64,000 nucleotides of DNA, taken from NCBI GenBank assembly GCA_049578505.1, contig JBAUMC010000043.1, positions 1 to 64,000 on the forward strand, written 5' to 3'. The notes below the pieces were generated by a model, which did not search any database, was not told where the DNA came from, and saw only the letters and a program-made list of their open reading frames with translations. The stretch is from JAGVPT01 sp049578505 (lineage in GTDB: Bacteria > Bacteroidota > Ignavibacteria > UBA10030 > UBA8401). Below are positions 1-9,726 of the stretch, piece after piece. Numbering within the stretch: the first letter of the stretch is position 1; each line of letters starts with the position of its first letter. A program made the position numbers and the translations under genes.

Positions 1-2532
1 CCCTGTTCAGCCAAGCTTTGGTATCGCACTGCCGCCCCGGCCGGAATATACAAGGAAATGACTTCCTCCGAGGTTGGTCTAGATCATTCATTCCTATTAA
101 CCCAGACAGACTTTAATTCGGGAGCACCGTACGATTTTTACCTTGAGGCGGCTGATCAAAGCGGAAATTCCGTACATTATCCTACAGTTGCCTCCAACGG
201 AAGCGACCATTTCACTTTTACATTTACCGGCCGAAATATTTCGACAACGGGGTTCACACAATTGCCATTTACGCTTCCATCGGGATATATTCTAAACAAG
301 ACGTCTGTGATCGCCGGAAAGCCTACTCTGGTTTTGAATAGGTACGATACATCGGGCAATTTCGGAAAATTAATGGCGTATCAATATGTCAACGGTGCAT
401 TTAACCCGGTTGATTCCACTCAGCGGCAATGGGTTCCAAGAGACCTGAAGGATGCATTCAATGACGGAAGACTTTCCACATTAGTTCAAGACCAAGGTGT
501 CACTGAGCTTCTCTCGTCGAATTCTGGAGGGAGTTCGTTTTTTGTAAATAAAACCTTTGTCGATTCGGCCGACGTGTGGGGAAGTCAATTGTACGATTTT
601 GACGGCGACGGAAAGTTAGACCTTATCGCCCGCAGTAGCTCCCAATATCTGGTCTTCAAAAATATGGGAGAGAATACCTTTCAATTGATGGCTCAACTTG
701 CCGACCCGACACCACCTTTAACGGGAGAAACAACCAACGAATTTGGGCCGCCTCGAAGCCTCGTGGGGGATTTTTCGGGAACAGGAAACGCAGAGATTAT
801 ATTTGCGGATTACGACGGTGACATGATAATGTACCGCCAGGTAAACAAGCAAACGGCTCCGTTTCAATTTCAACTTGTGTGGACTGATACAACCGATTTA
901 CTCGAAACGAGTGATTATCTTGCCGCTGGTGATTTTAATGGTGATGGACAACTTGATTTTGCAATTGCAGGGCATTCAAATCTTGACCTGAATGCAGATA
1001 GAGAATACGATCCGCCGACGTGGACCGTGCGAATTTTCACGCATCGACCGACTGATCCGATAAATTCCTTTTCTAAAGTATGGGAACAGATCTTTTATGG
1101 TGTGAAGACCGGCTTTTCGTACGACAATGGCATTTCGTCTGGAAAAATTTTGGGAACCTCTGCCGATCAATTATTGCTCAGTCTCAACCCGTATCTCTAC
1201 GTAATACAATACAATGCAGCTGCCCAGAATTTCGCTCCAATGTGGGTTCATTCGTCCGCATCGAATTCCGTTCTTGTTTCGGATTTTAACGGCGACGGAG
1301 TTCCTGAACTTGGTTTCAATGCTGATGGAAAAACACGGTTCTTCGAACAGACTTCGACAACATCCAAACCTCAGGCGCCGTGGGGTATTTCTGCAACGCC
1401 CCTTTCGGCGCGGGCCGTGGAACTCCAATGGAATTCCGTTGCTCCCTCTGCAATGCACAAAGTGTATCGGGATACTGTTTCGCAGCCGCAAAACTTGTTG
1501 ACAAGCGTGGTTGGGACAAGCTTTATTGATACAACGGTTGTGACAGGGAAAACGTATTGGTATGCCGTTTCGTTGGTAAATCCTACGGAAAGTGACCACT
1601 CTTCATCGGTGTCGACTGTGCCACACAACCCGGCGCAAATCGTCTCGGTTACTCAACAGGGTCTTAGTCAAGTTTCTTTAGCGATGTCGCTGCCGGTCGA
1701 CCAAAACAGGCTGGCAGTTGCGGCGATTGTTGTTGATGATTCACTCAATCCGAATTCGATCGCGATTCATACTCCTTCTAATCTATTGCTAACATTTGCT
1801 CAACCCTTCGCGAGTGACTCCCACTACGTTCGAATAAAGAACCTTTTCGACATATATGGAATGGATGCAGATACGACGCAACGCATTCCATTCTACGCTT
1901 CGCTTCAAGCCACGCACACCTTTTATCTCGAAAGTGCCTCGTTTGTTACCCAATCTCTTATCGCAATCGTGTTCAATGATACTCTATCGTCTTCAGCGCT
2001 TGACGTTAGCAACTACCATTTTTCCAACGCGGTGAGGACATTTGCACTCAAGGATGTTAAGCTCGATACAGTCTCCCGGAGTAAAGTTTTGCTTTCTCTT
2101 GCGGATAACGAGCATCTCACACCCGTAGGCTTCAAAATGGATTTGACGGCAAACAATAAAATTCAGAACAACATGGGAGAAGCTCTCAACAATGGTGAGG
2201 GACAATCTGTTTCTCTCGTGATTGATGTAAACAATCTCGACAATATTATAGTATTCCCCGATCCGTTGAGGTTCTCCAATGTAGATGCTGGCCGGAATCA
2301 TCTGACCTTTGCAAATGTTCCTGAATATTGCCGCATCGATATCTTTGAAACAAACGGAAGAAAAGTCACTACCCTTGAAGGAAGCACTAGGGCTGACGGG
2401 ATTGATTGGAATTTGATGGATCAGCATGGAAGGCCGGTCGACTCGGGCATTTATATCTTTTTGGCAACGCAGCTCGATGCAAACAATAATGAAGTCCGGA
2501 CTAAACTTGGAAAATTTGCAATTATCCGGTAA
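1..2532 (+). CDS. Secreted FG-GAP repeat protein with C-terminal FlgD-like/sorting domain (5' partial)
   Basis: The frame is open from base 1, so the gene starts upstream; 843 residues are visible. The N-terminal half has FG-GAP/Ca-binding-like repeats (YDFDGDGKLD, GDFNGDGQLD, SDFNGDGVPE), which in this superfamily form a beta-propeller. A fibronectin type III-like segment follows (near PWGISATPLSARAVELQW), then Ig-like beta-rich sequence. The last ~80 residues (NGRKVTTLEG, GRPVDSGIYIF, KLGKFAIIR) resemble the FlgD Ig-like or type IX secretion tail common in the Bacteroidota/Ignavibacteria group. Inferred to be exported and surface-bound or released. Neither signal peptide nor true start is visible. 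It ends 3 bases before the next gene, but a functional link is unlikely. Confidence 0.8.
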   Translation, partial: PCSAKLWYRTAAPAGIYKEMTSSEVGLDHSFLLTQTDFNSGAPYDFYLEAADQSGNSVHYPTVASNGSDHFTFTFTGRNISTTGFTQLPFTLPSGYILNKTSVIAGKPTLVLNRYDTSGNFGKLMAYQYVNGAFNPVDSTQRQWVPRDLKDAFNDGRLSTLVQDQGVTELLSSNSGGSSFFVNKTFVDSADVWGSQLYDFDGDGKLDLIARSSSQYLVFKNMGENTFQLMAQLADPTPPLTGETTNEFGPPRSLVGDFSGTGNAEIIFADYDGDMIMYRQVNKQTAPFQFQLVWTDTTDLLETSDYLAAGDFNGDGQLDFAIAGHSNLDLNADREYDPPTWTVRIFTHRPTDPINSFSKVWEQIFYGVKTGFSYDNGISSGKILGTSADQLLLSLNPYLYVIQYNAAAQNFAPMWVHSSASNSVLVSDFNGDGVPELGFNADGKTRFFEQTSTTSKPQAPWGISATPLSARAVELQWNSVAPSAMHKVYRDTVSQPQNLLTSVVGTSFIDTTVVTGKTYWYAVSLVNPTESDHSSSVSTVPHNPAQIVSVTQQGLSQVSLAMSLPVDQNRLAVAAIVVDDSLNPNSIAIHTPSNLLLTFAQPFASDSHYVRIKNLFDIYGMDADTTQRIPFYASLQATHTFYLESASFVTQSLIAIVFNDTLSSSALDVSNYHFSNAVRTFALKDVKLDTVSRSKVLLSLADNEHLTPVGFKMDLTANNKIQNNMGEALNNGEGQSVSLVIDVNNLDNIIVFPDPLRFSNVDAGRNHLTFANVPEYCRIDIFETNGRKVTTLEGSTRADGIDWNLMDQHGRPVDSGIYIFLATQLDANNNEVRTKLGKFAIIR

Positions 2533-2535
2533 ACG

Positions 2536-3099
2536 ATGAAAGAGAAACTCTGGACAGTCTCTAATATGCTCAGTGCGAGCCGCATCGTTCTGATGGCGCC
2601 GGTAGTTTATTTCTTCTTAACGCCGATGCCGCATAGTCGAGAGTATGCGGTGTTGTGCACGCTGCTTGCCGTGATCACCGATGCGCTTGACGGATATTTA
2701 GCGCGCCTGCTGCATCAGGAATCGGAGTTGGGCAAAGTCATCGACCCTTTGGCCGACAAAATCGGCGTGGGCATCGTTGTTGTTTTACTATTGATTTTTG
2801 GCGATATTCCTTTGTGGTTTGCCTTTCTTATCCTGAGCAGAGATATATTGATTTTTTTGGGAGGAGTGTACATTAGGAAGCGAACGGGACTTATTCTCCC
2901 ATCAAATATGCCTGGAAAATTCGCAGTATCATTTGTCGCGTTGACGTTGGTTCTGTCGATGGTTCGTTATCGCATGTTTTTTGTCGCACGCGACATATCT
3001 TTGCTCGCAAGTACTGTGTTGCTTCTATTTTCGTTCATAATATACGTCCAACGTTTCATGAACGTTATTTCCTCTGATAAGCGCTCGATGCATCCATGA
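2536..3099 (+). CDS. pgsA: CDP-alcohol phosphatidyltransferase, PgsA-like
   Basis: Integral membrane enzyme that transfers a phosphatidyl group from CDP-diacylglycerol to an alcohol, most likely glycerol-3-phosphate, the first step toward phosphatidylglycerol. The family signature D-x2-DG-x2-AR-x8-G-x3-D-x3-D is complete: D49, D52-G53, A56-R57, G66, D70, D74. Several hydrophobic segments follow (residues ~77-115 and 125-170). The length of 187 residues is normal. The alcohol acceptor cannot be read from the motif, so another CDP-alcohol transferase is possible. Its last codons overlap the ftsY start (ATGA junction), suggesting translational coupling with the membrane-targeting gene. Confidence 0.85.
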   Translation: MKEKLWTVSNMLSASRIVLMAPVVYFFLTPMPHSREYAVLCTLLAVITDALDGYLARLLHQESELGKVIDPLADKIGVGIVVVLLLIFGDIPLWFAFLILSRDILIFLGGVYIRKRTGLILPSNMPGKFAVSFVALTLVLSMVRYRMFFVARDISLLASTVLLLFSFIIYVQRFMNVISSDKRSMHP

Positions 3100-4052
3100 G
3101 CCTTTTCGATACGTTAAAGCTGTCTCGCTTAAAAAACGGCCTTACGAAAACACGCAATGCTCTCGTTACAAAGATTAACAGGCTGGTATTTGCGAAAGGA
3201 AACGTTGACGAGGATTTTCTCCATCAACTTGAAGAGATCCTTATAGGGGCTGATGTCGGAGTGGAAACGACACACCTCATTCTATCGGCGGTAAAACAAC
3301 AGGCTAGAGAGCAGCGTTATGAAAATCCGGACGAACTTAATACTTTAATTCGGGCGTCGATTTCCAACATAATTGTGGAAGGATTGGCAATGAAGAATAT
3401 CGGCCCCTTTGACCTTCGTTCAGACTCAAAGCCGTACGTGATCATGGTCGTTGGTGTGAACGGTGTTGGTAAAACCACGACGATCGGCAAGCTTGCGTTC
3501 AACTATAAGTCCGCCGGTAAGAGCGTGCTTATCGGAGCAGCTGATACGTTTCGTGCAGCGGCAAATGAGCAGTTGGAAATTTGGGCACAACGTGCAGGGG
3601 TTACAGTGATTCAGCAACTTCAAGGCTCAGATCCGGCCGCGGTTGCATTCGATACTGTGAAAGCAGCTCAGGCTCGAAATGCAGATGTGGTTATAATCGA
3701 CACCGCTGGACGGCTGCATACAAAAATCAATTTGATGGAAGAGCTTAAAAAGATCAAACGGGTGATTAATAAATGCGATACAAACGCACCGCACGAAGTT
3801 CTCCTCGTCCTCGATGCGTCCACCGGCCAAAACGCGATACAACAGGCAAAACAATTTGATGCCGCTGTCGGGCTTACGGGCTTGGTGGTCACAAAACTCG
3901 ACGGAACAGCGAAGGGCGGAATTATTATCGCAATTACAAGAGCGTTAAAAATTCCTGTTCGGTTTATCGGCGTCGGTGAACAACTCGAAGATTTGCAGCC
4001 GTTTGATTCGAATGCCTTTGTCGAGGCGCTGTTTGAAAAAGAAGCAGCCTAA
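3096..4052 (+). CDS. ftsY: Signal recognition particle receptor FtsY
   Basis: SRP-type GTPase that receives ribosome-nascent chain-SRP complexes at the inner membrane. It contains the helical N domain (residues ~1-100) and the G domain: P-loop GVNGVGKTTT near residue 119, the DTFRAAA segment, DTAGR near residue 201 and TKLDGTAKGG near residue 266. At 318 residues it is an NG-only form without the long acidic A domain of E. coli FtsY, as in many other phyla. Its ATG overlaps the stop of the pgsA-like gene by 4 bases. Confidence 0.96.
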   Translation: MSLFDTLKLSRLKNGLTKTRNALVTKINRLVFAKGNVDEDFLHQLEEILIGADVGVETTHLILSAVKQQAREQRYENPDELNTLIRASISNIIVEGLAMKNIGPFDLRSDSKPYVIMVVGVNGVGKTTTIGKLAFNYKSAGKSVLIGAADTFRAAANEQLEIWAQRAGVTVIQQLQGSDPAAVAFDTVKAAQARNADVVIIDTAGRLHTKINLMEELKKIKRVINKCDTNAPHEVLLVLDASTGQNAIQQAKQFDAAVGLTGLVVTKLDGTAKGGIIIAITRALKIPVRFIGVGEQLEDLQPFDSNAFVEALFEKEAA

Positions 4053-4103
4053 ATTGTGTAGAGAAATAGTTGATTCGAAGCTGGATTAATATAAAGGAAA
4101 TCC

Positions 4104-5939
4104 GTGGCGACGACAATTAACATCTTACCTGAACAGCTTGCAAATAAGATTGCCGCTGGTGAAGTGGTCCAACGCCCCGAATCCGTCGTGAAGGAATTGG
4201 TTGAGAATTCGATCGATGCCGGCGCTACTTCCATTTCGATCTCGGTAAAAGAAGGAGGGAAGAGTTTCATTCAAATCTCCGATAACGGGTTCGGTATGAA
4301 TGATGAGGATGCTGCGATCGCCTTCGGCAGGCACGCGACAAGCAAATTAAAATCGTACGAAGATCTCGAAAATATCAGAACTCTCGGTTTTCGCGGTGAA
4401 GCTTTGGCCTCGATCGTCGCAGTCGCGCATGTAGAACTAAAAACAAGGCGCGCTGCGGATGAAGTTGGGACGTTAGTGCGAATCGAGGGAGGCGAGCTTA
4501 AGGATCACTCCAAAACGGGCACGCAGCCAGGAACGATAATTTCGGTTCGAAACCTCTTCTATAATACTCCAGCTCGCCGGCATTTTTTAAAGTCCAACAA
4601 TACGGAATTCAAGCATATTTATGACGTTGTCCAACGGGTCGCACTGTCTCGTCCGGATATCGCAATTCACTTTATAAGCGACGGCGAAGATTTGCTCGAC
4701 CTGCGGTCGGGCACAATTGAGGAGAGGCTGAAAAATCTTTACGGTGAGCGCCATTTTGAGACCCTCATTCCTTTTTCCGAGAAAACCGAAATGATTTCGG
4801 CTTTGGGATTTATCGGTAAGCCAGATTTTGCGCGTAAGTCGCGAGTCGATCAGTATTTATTTTTGAACAAGCGCTCCATTCTTAACCGGTCGATCAATCA
4901 CGCAATCTTCTCCGGTTATGAGCATTTGATCGAGAAAGGGAATTTTCCATTTTACCTCGTTTTTCTTGAGATTGATCCACAAAAAGTCGATGTGAACGTC
5001 CACCCTTCTAAAATGGAGGTAAAGTTTGCCGATGAACAAAGCATTTACCGCTTTGTGATCTCAGTGGTTCGAAAAGCCCTCGGAACAAACGATATCGTTC
5101 CCTCATTAGAGATGAACGCTTCCAGAAATTTTGACCATTCCTTTGCCTCATTACGACATGCCGCGCTTCCGCATCATTTTTCCGGTGACGTCGGCCATTC
5201 TGAAAGAGGAATATTCTCAATCCCGTCGCCGAATTTCAACAGGGAAAATGCTTCGCAAAGCTCGTTAACGCTCGACAAATTGTTTTCAGATATTCCGACC
5301 GTCCCGTTGCCGGAGGCTGCCAAACCGCAACAGTTTGCTCACGGGACACGCGAGAACGAAGCAAAGGAAGGGAAGGGAATCTGGCAGCTTCACAATAAAT
5401 ACATCCTCTCTCAAATCAGGACGGGCTTGATGATCATCGACCAGCATGTCGCTCATGAGAGAATCCTGTACGAACGGGCGCTGGCTAGTTTTGAGAATGC
5501 AGTCCCGGTATCGCAACAGTTGCTTTTTCCGCACACCGTACAATTATCGTCGGGCGATTTCGCTCTGGCAAAGGAACTGATCCCCCATTTGCAGGCGTTG
5601 GGATTTGAATTAAAACTTTTCGGAAAAAACACCATCGTCCTTGAAGGTGTCCCGACAGATGTGAAAGCGGGGATGGAAGGGAGCATACTTCAGGATATCC
5701 TCGATGAATTCAAAAACAACCAGCATAGAGTGAAGCTCGATTCGCGAGATAATGTCGCCAAATCTTTCTCGTGTAAGGCCGCTATCAAAGCTGGTGACAA
5801 GCTTTCCGAAATTGAAATGAGGGTTTTAATCGATCAGCTTTTCGCTACGGCGATGCCGTATGTTTGCCCGCACGGCCGCCCTGTGGTGGTTAAGATATCC
5901 CTCAGTGAGTTGGATAGAAGGTTCATGCGTACTTCATGA
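4104..5939 (+). CDS. mutL: DNA mismatch repair protein MutL (endonuclease type)
   Basis: GHKL-ATPase mismatch repair protein that couples MutS recognition to strand processing. The N-terminal ATPase domain shows IAAGEVVQRPESVVKELVEN, the DNGFGM motif and FRGEALASI. The C-terminal part has an endonuclease-like motif DQHVAHERILYE starting at residue 446 (consensus DQHA-x2-E-x4-E, with Val for Ala), FSCKAAIKAGDK and CPHGRP near the end, as in MutL proteins that nick DNA themselves; no mutH is seen. The start is GTG, preceded by AAAGGAA at 4093-4099. The 611-residue length is typical. Confidence 0.96.
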   Translation: MATTINILPEQLANKIAAGEVVQRPESVVKELVENSIDAGATSISISVKEGGKSFIQISDNGFGMNDEDAAIAFGRHATSKLKSYEDLENIRTLGFRGEALASIVAVAHVELKTRRAADEVGTLVRIEGGELKDHSKTGTQPGTIISVRNLFYNTPARRHFLKSNNTEFKHIYDVVQRVALSRPDIAIHFISDGEDLLDLRSGTIEERLKNLYGERHFETLIPFSEKTEMISALGFIGKPDFARKSRVDQYLFLNKRSILNRSINHAIFSGYEHLIEKGNFPFYLVFLEIDPQKVDVNVHPSKMEVKFADEQSIYRFVISVVRKALGTNDIVPSLEMNASRNFDHSFASLRHAALPHHFSGDVGHSERGIFSIPSPNFNRENASQSSLTLDKLFSDIPTVPLPEAAKPQQFAHGTRENEAKEGKGIWQLHNKYILSQIRTGLMIIDQHVAHERILYERALASFENAVPVSQQLLFPHTVQLSSGDFALAKELIPHLQALGFELKLFGKNTIVLEGVPTDVKAGMEGSILQDILDEFKNNQHRVKLDSRDNVAKSFSCKAAIKAGDKLSEIEMRVLIDQLFATAMPYVCPHGRPVVVKISLSELDRRFMRTS

Positions 5940-6036
5940 AAACAGTTTTAATCATCCCCATAAGATCTTATTATAGCATTGATTAGTTTACCATTAGCTA
6001 AGAATATTCGATGATAAATACGGAAGGGAAGAGCCT

Positions 6037-7707
6037 ATGTCGGCAGCCGATGACCTTGACTCAATAAAGCGGGCAAAGGATAAATGGAGTGGTCTTGCAG
6101 AAAATACGAAGAAAAGGGACCACGTGAAGTTCACTACTGTGAGCGGTGAACCTGTAGATACTCTTTATACACCTGACGATATCCAAAAGATCAACTACCT
6201 CTCAGATCTTGGGTTTCCAGGTGAATATCCTTATACCCGCGGTGTTCATCGGAATATGTATCGGGGGAAACTTTGGACAATGCGGCAATTTGCCGGCTTT
6301 GGAACTCCCGAAGACACAAATGAAAGATTCAAGTATCTCCTAGAGCATGGTCAGACCGGGCTTTCGACTGCCTTCGACCTTCCCACGCTAATGGGGCGAG
6401 ATGCAGACGATCCCCTTTCGGAAGGAGAGGTCGGTATATGCGGCGTATCGGTGAGTTCCCTGGCAGATATGGAAATCCTTTTTAAGGAAATTCCGCTTGA
6501 TAAAGCCTCAACCTCAATGACAATCAATGCTCCCGCTGCTATGATGCTCGCATTTTACATCGCGGTAGCTGAGAAGCAGGGGGTGAAACAGAGTCTACTG
6601 CGAGGAACAATACAAGCCGACATCCTTAAAGAATACATCGCGCAGAAGGAGTGGATTTATCCACCCGTCCCTTCCATGAGAATCATTACCGATATGTTTA
6701 CATATTGCGCGAAAGAACTTCCTCAATTTAATCCTATCTCGATAAGCGGCTATCATATACGTGAAGCTGGTTCAACTGCAGTTCAGGAGTTAGCTTTTAC
6801 TTTAGCGGATGGCTTTGCGTATGTCGAGGCAGGAATTGCTGCAGGCTTGGATATTGACTTATTCGCACCCCGCCTTTCATTTTTTTTCAACTCTCACCTT
6901 GATTTTTTTGAGGAGGTTGCAAAATTTCGTGCGGCTCGCCGGATATGGGCAAAGAGGCTCCGGTATAAGTACGGCGCAAAAGATCCGAAATCTTGGATGC
7001 TCCGGTTTCATACCCAAACGGCCGGTTGTTCACTTACGGCTCAACAACCAGAGAACAATATCGTCAGGACGGCTTTAGAAGCTTTGGCGGGCGTATTAGG
7101 AGGTACGCAGTCGCTACATACGAACTCTATGGACGAAACGCTTGCCCTTCCTTCCGATAAGGCTGCAAAGATAGCGCTTCGTACTCAACAGGTTATAGCC
7201 CATGAAATCGGCGTTACGAATACGATCGACCCGTTAGCGGGTAGTTACTTTGTAGAGGCATTGACAACGCGGATGGAGGAAGAAGCAGAGCGGTATTTTG
7301 AAAAGATCGACATTCTGGGCGGAGTCATTCCTGCCATTGAGGAAGGGTTCTTTCAACGTGAAATCGCGGAAGCTGCATACCGATACCAAAGCGAGGTCGA
7401 CAGGAAAGAAAAAATAATCGTCGGGGTGAATAAGTATGTTGAAGAAGAAGAAGAAATCGAAATCCCGATCCTTAGCATTTCACCTGAAGTTGAAGCCAAA
7501 CAAAAGAAACGCCTTGCGGAATTACGTCACGAAAGAAACCAAGGTGACGTCGAGAAGACTATCTCTGACCTCCAAAAAGGGGCGGCGGATGGTTCTAATC
7601 TGATGCCACTCCTCCTTAACGCCACACGCGCCTACGTAACGCTTGGCGAAATGTGCAACGCTCTAGCTGAACATTTTGGAGTTTACGAAGAGCCGGCCGT
7701 CTTCTAG
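6037..7707 (+). CDS. Acyl-CoA mutase large subunit, isobutyryl-CoA mutase-type (IcmA-like)
   Basis: Adenosylcobalamin-dependent carbon-skeleton mutase, substrate-binding TIM-barrel subunit. Its 556 residues lack the B12-binding domain of full-length methylmalonyl-CoA mutase, so a separate small subunit is needed; none is in this window, nor is a MeaB-type GTPase. My alignment by eye to the Propionibacterium enzyme puts F85 (IRQ-Y-AGF position) and Q203 (E-x3-R/Q before the YPP motif) where methylmalonyl-CoA mutase has Tyr89 and Arg207. Phe/Gln with the same 118-residue spacing is the isobutyryl-CoA mutase pattern. SGYHIREAGST, RFHTQTAG and SLHTNSMDETLALP are conserved. Automatic annotation would likely call it methylmalonyl-CoA mutase. 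RBS-like GGAAGGGAAG precedes the ATG. Confidence 0.8.
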   Translation: MSAADDLDSIKRAKDKWSGLAENTKKRDHVKFTTVSGEPVDTLYTPDDIQKINYLSDLGFPGEYPYTRGVHRNMYRGKLWTMRQFAGFGTPEDTNERFKYLLEHGQTGLSTAFDLPTLMGRDADDPLSEGEVGICGVSVSSLADMEILFKEIPLDKASTSMTINAPAAMMLAFYIAVAEKQGVKQSLLRGTIQADILKEYIAQKEWIYPPVPSMRIITDMFTYCAKELPQFNPISISGYHIREAGSTAVQELAFTLADGFAYVEAGIAAGLDIDLFAPRLSFFFNSHLDFFEEVAKFRAARRIWAKRLRYKYGAKDPKSWMLRFHTQTAGCSLTAQQPENNIVRTALEALAGVLGGTQSLHTNSMDETLALPSDKAAKIALRTQQVIAHEIGVTNTIDPLAGSYFVEALTTRMEEEAERYFEKIDILGGVIPAIEEGFFQREIAEAAYRYQSEVDRKEKIIVGVNKYVEEEEEIEIPILSISPEVEAKQKKRLAELRHERNQGDVEKTISDLQKGAADGSNLMPLLLNATRAYVTLGEMCNALAEHFGVYEEPAVF

Positions 7708-7757
7708 CGCGGAGCGGGGTAAGTATGGCTTTCGGAAAAACTTGAATTGAAGAAAAA

Positions 7758-8627
7758 ATGAACCAATACTTTCGGCTTCTCCGACCTTCACAATGGATCA
7801 AGAATACTTTTATTTTTGCCCCGCTTGTGTTTTCAAAACATTTATTCGACCCGCCGCTTTTCTTCGCCGCTCTCAAAGGGTTCATCTCATTCAGCATAGT
7901 TTCAAGTGCAGTTTATGTTATCAACGACATTTTCGATAGGGACGCGGATGCCGCACATCCGTTAAAACGGAATAGGCCGATCGCATCAGGCAAGGTTTCT
8001 GTTCCAGCTGCGGCGCTTCTGAGCATGGTCTTAATATGTATTACGGCCATTGTTTCTTTTTCGCTTCCTTTGGGTTTTCAATTAGTATTGAGTTCCTATC
8101 TTGTCCTACAGATCCTCTATTCCATTGCTTTAAAGAAGATTGTCATCCTCGACGTCTTCATTATTGCATCGGGTTTTATGCTGCGTGTCCTTGCCGGTGC
8201 AGAAGTGATAGATGTGATGATTTCTGACTGGATTGTTCTTTGCACGATGTTTCTTTCCCTCTTTTTAGCGCTTGCTAAACGCCGAGGTGAAATTGCCGTG
8301 TTCCATTTGACTGAAAGCAGATCGGAGCGTAAGGTGTTAGAGGAATATGATGTTAATTTTCTTGACGGTACGATGATGATTACTTCCTCCGGGATGGCAA
8401 TTTCGTACGCTCTTTACACCGTCGCTGAGCGCACCGTAACGGCATTTGGAACCGACTACCTCATTTTCACTACTATTTTTGTACTCTTCGGGATTTTTCG
8501 CTACCTCTTTCTCGTCATGAAAAAAAATATGGGAGAAAATTCTGTTGTCATTATTTTTAGGGATAAACCCATGTTCATAAACCTCTGCTTGTGGTTCCTC
8601 TCCTGCGTTCTAATTATTTATCACTAA
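7758..8627 (+). CDS. UbiA-family prenyltransferase, decaprenyl-phosphate phosphoribosyltransferase-like
   Basis: Polytopic membrane enzyme of the UbiA superfamily with eight to nine hydrophobic segments across 289 residues. The N-terminus LLRPSQWIKN and the Asp-rich motif NDIFDRDAD, with KRNRPIASG shortly after, match the subgroup related to mycobacterial DPPR synthase (Rv3806c), which moves a phosphoribosyl group to a polyprenyl phosphate. A second conserved stretch, LKKIVILDVFIIASGFMLR, lies near residues 125-145. The exact prenyl donor and acceptor cannot be told from sequence; quinone or heme prenyltransferases are less likely given these motifs. No arabinan-related genes lie nearby. Confidence 0.8.
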   Translation: MNQYFRLLRPSQWIKNTFIFAPLVFSKHLFDPPLFFAALKGFISFSIVSSAVYVINDIFDRDADAAHPLKRNRPIASGKVSVPAAALLSMVLICITAIVSFSLPLGFQLVLSSYLVLQILYSIALKKIVILDVFIIASGFMLRVLAGAEVIDVMISDWIVLCTMFLSLFLALAKRRGEIAVFHLTESRSERKVLEEYDVNFLDGTMMITSSGMAISYALYTVAERTVTAFGTDYLIFTTIFVLFGIFRYLFLVMKKNMGENSVVIIFRDKPMFINLCLWFLSCVLIIYH

Positions 8628-8737
8628 AAACAACTTCGACCATCCTCTTCTTAACCTCAGAGTGTCAGCGCGGGAACAAATGAGCCTATTTTGGAGTTCT
8701 ATCTTACAACAATTTGTCGCTCAATAGCGAGGTAGGC

Positions 8738-9697
8738 ATGTTGATAAAAAGGAAGGACGATATTGCGTCATCTGAAATAACCGCGGAGGCGCTTTATCAT
8801 GACCGTCGAAAATTTATGCGTAATGCCGCTCTGGTAGTTGCCGGTGCTGCTGCCTCTGTTGCTTTGCCCAAAAACGTTTCTTCTGTTTTTGCCCAGGATG
8901 CTAAATCATGGAAACCGACAAATCCCAGCACATTCGATACGACAGAGGAGATTACGCCGTATAAGGATATCACTTCGTACAATAATTTTTATGAGTTCGG
9001 TGTTGACAAAGACGACCCGGCCCGCTATGCCGGTTCATTAATAACTGAACCGTGGAGTGTTGCGGTTGAAGGCTATGTAAAGAAACCGGCAGTCTATCAT
9101 CTTGAAGATATTTTGAAAAAGGAAACAAAGGAGGACCGAATTTACAGACATCGCTGCGTTGAGGGATGGTCGATGGTGATTCCGTGGCTTGGTTTTCCTC
9201 TCTCGAATTTCCTTAAAAACGTCGAGCCAACATCAAAGGCGAAATATGTCGCATTTGAAACCAAGTTTGCTCCCGAGGAAATGCCCGGACAGCAAACTCG
9301 CGTTTTGGAATGGCCATACGTGGAAGGGCTGCGGATGGACGAGGCAATGCATCCGCTCACAATCCTTGCAGTGGGACTATACGGTAAACAGCTTCCGAAT
9401 CAAGATGGGGCGCCATTTCGTCTGGTAGTCCCGTGGAAATACGGCTTCAAGAGCATCAAGTCGATCGTCAAAATCAGCTTCGTCGAGGATCAACCACCTA
9501 CTTCCTGGAACCGTGCGGCATCCAACGAGTACGGGTTTTATTCAAACGTAAACCCCGAAGTTGACCATCCCCGTTGGAGCCAGGCGCACGAACGGCGCAT
9601 CGGGGAGTTCTTCAGGCGAAAAACGCTAATGTTCAACGGTTATGGCGACCAAGTTGCGGGCATGTATTCTGGAATGGATCTTCGAAAATATTTTTAG
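8738..9697 (+). CDS. msrP: Protein-methionine-sulfoxide reductase catalytic subunit MsrP
   Basis: Molybdopterin-dependent periplasmic reductase (YedY) that repairs oxidised methionines in envelope proteins, fed electrons by MsrQ. A Tat signal starts with DRRKFMRNAALVVAGAAA, followed by the oxidoreductase fold (YNNFYEFG, HRCVEGWSMVIPWLG with the Mo-ligating Cys, FRLVVPWKYGFKSIKSI). I use ATG 8738, because GAGG lies 5 bases upstream at 8729-8732 and the protein then begins like E. coli MsrP; an in-frame TTG at 8714 would add 8 residues. Its partner msrQ follows after a 222-bp gap that holds a repeat element. Confidence 0.94.
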   Translation: MLIKRKDDIASSEITAEALYHDRRKFMRNAALVVAGAAASVALPKNVSSVFAQDAKSWKPTNPSTFDTTEEITPYKDITSYNNFYEFGVDKDDPARYAGSLITEPWSVAVEGYVKKPAVYHLEDILKKETKEDRIYRHRCVEGWSMVIPWLGFPLSNFLKNVEPTSKAKYVAFETKFAPEEMPGQQTRVLEWPYVEGLRMDEAMHPLTILAVGLYGKQLPNQDGAPFRLVVPWKYGFKSIKSIVKISFVEDQPPTSWNRAASNEYGFYSNVNPEVDHPRWSQAHERRIGEFFRRKTLMFNGYGDQVAGMYSGMDLRKYF

Positions 9698-9726
9698 GGT
9701 TGAAGGGATGAAATTTATCCTTAGGA

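Noticed and set aside
5960..5971. Perfect 12-bp palindrome ATAAGATCTTAT after mutL
   Set aside because: No loop or T-run for a terminator, and a short AT-rich palindrome can occur by chance.
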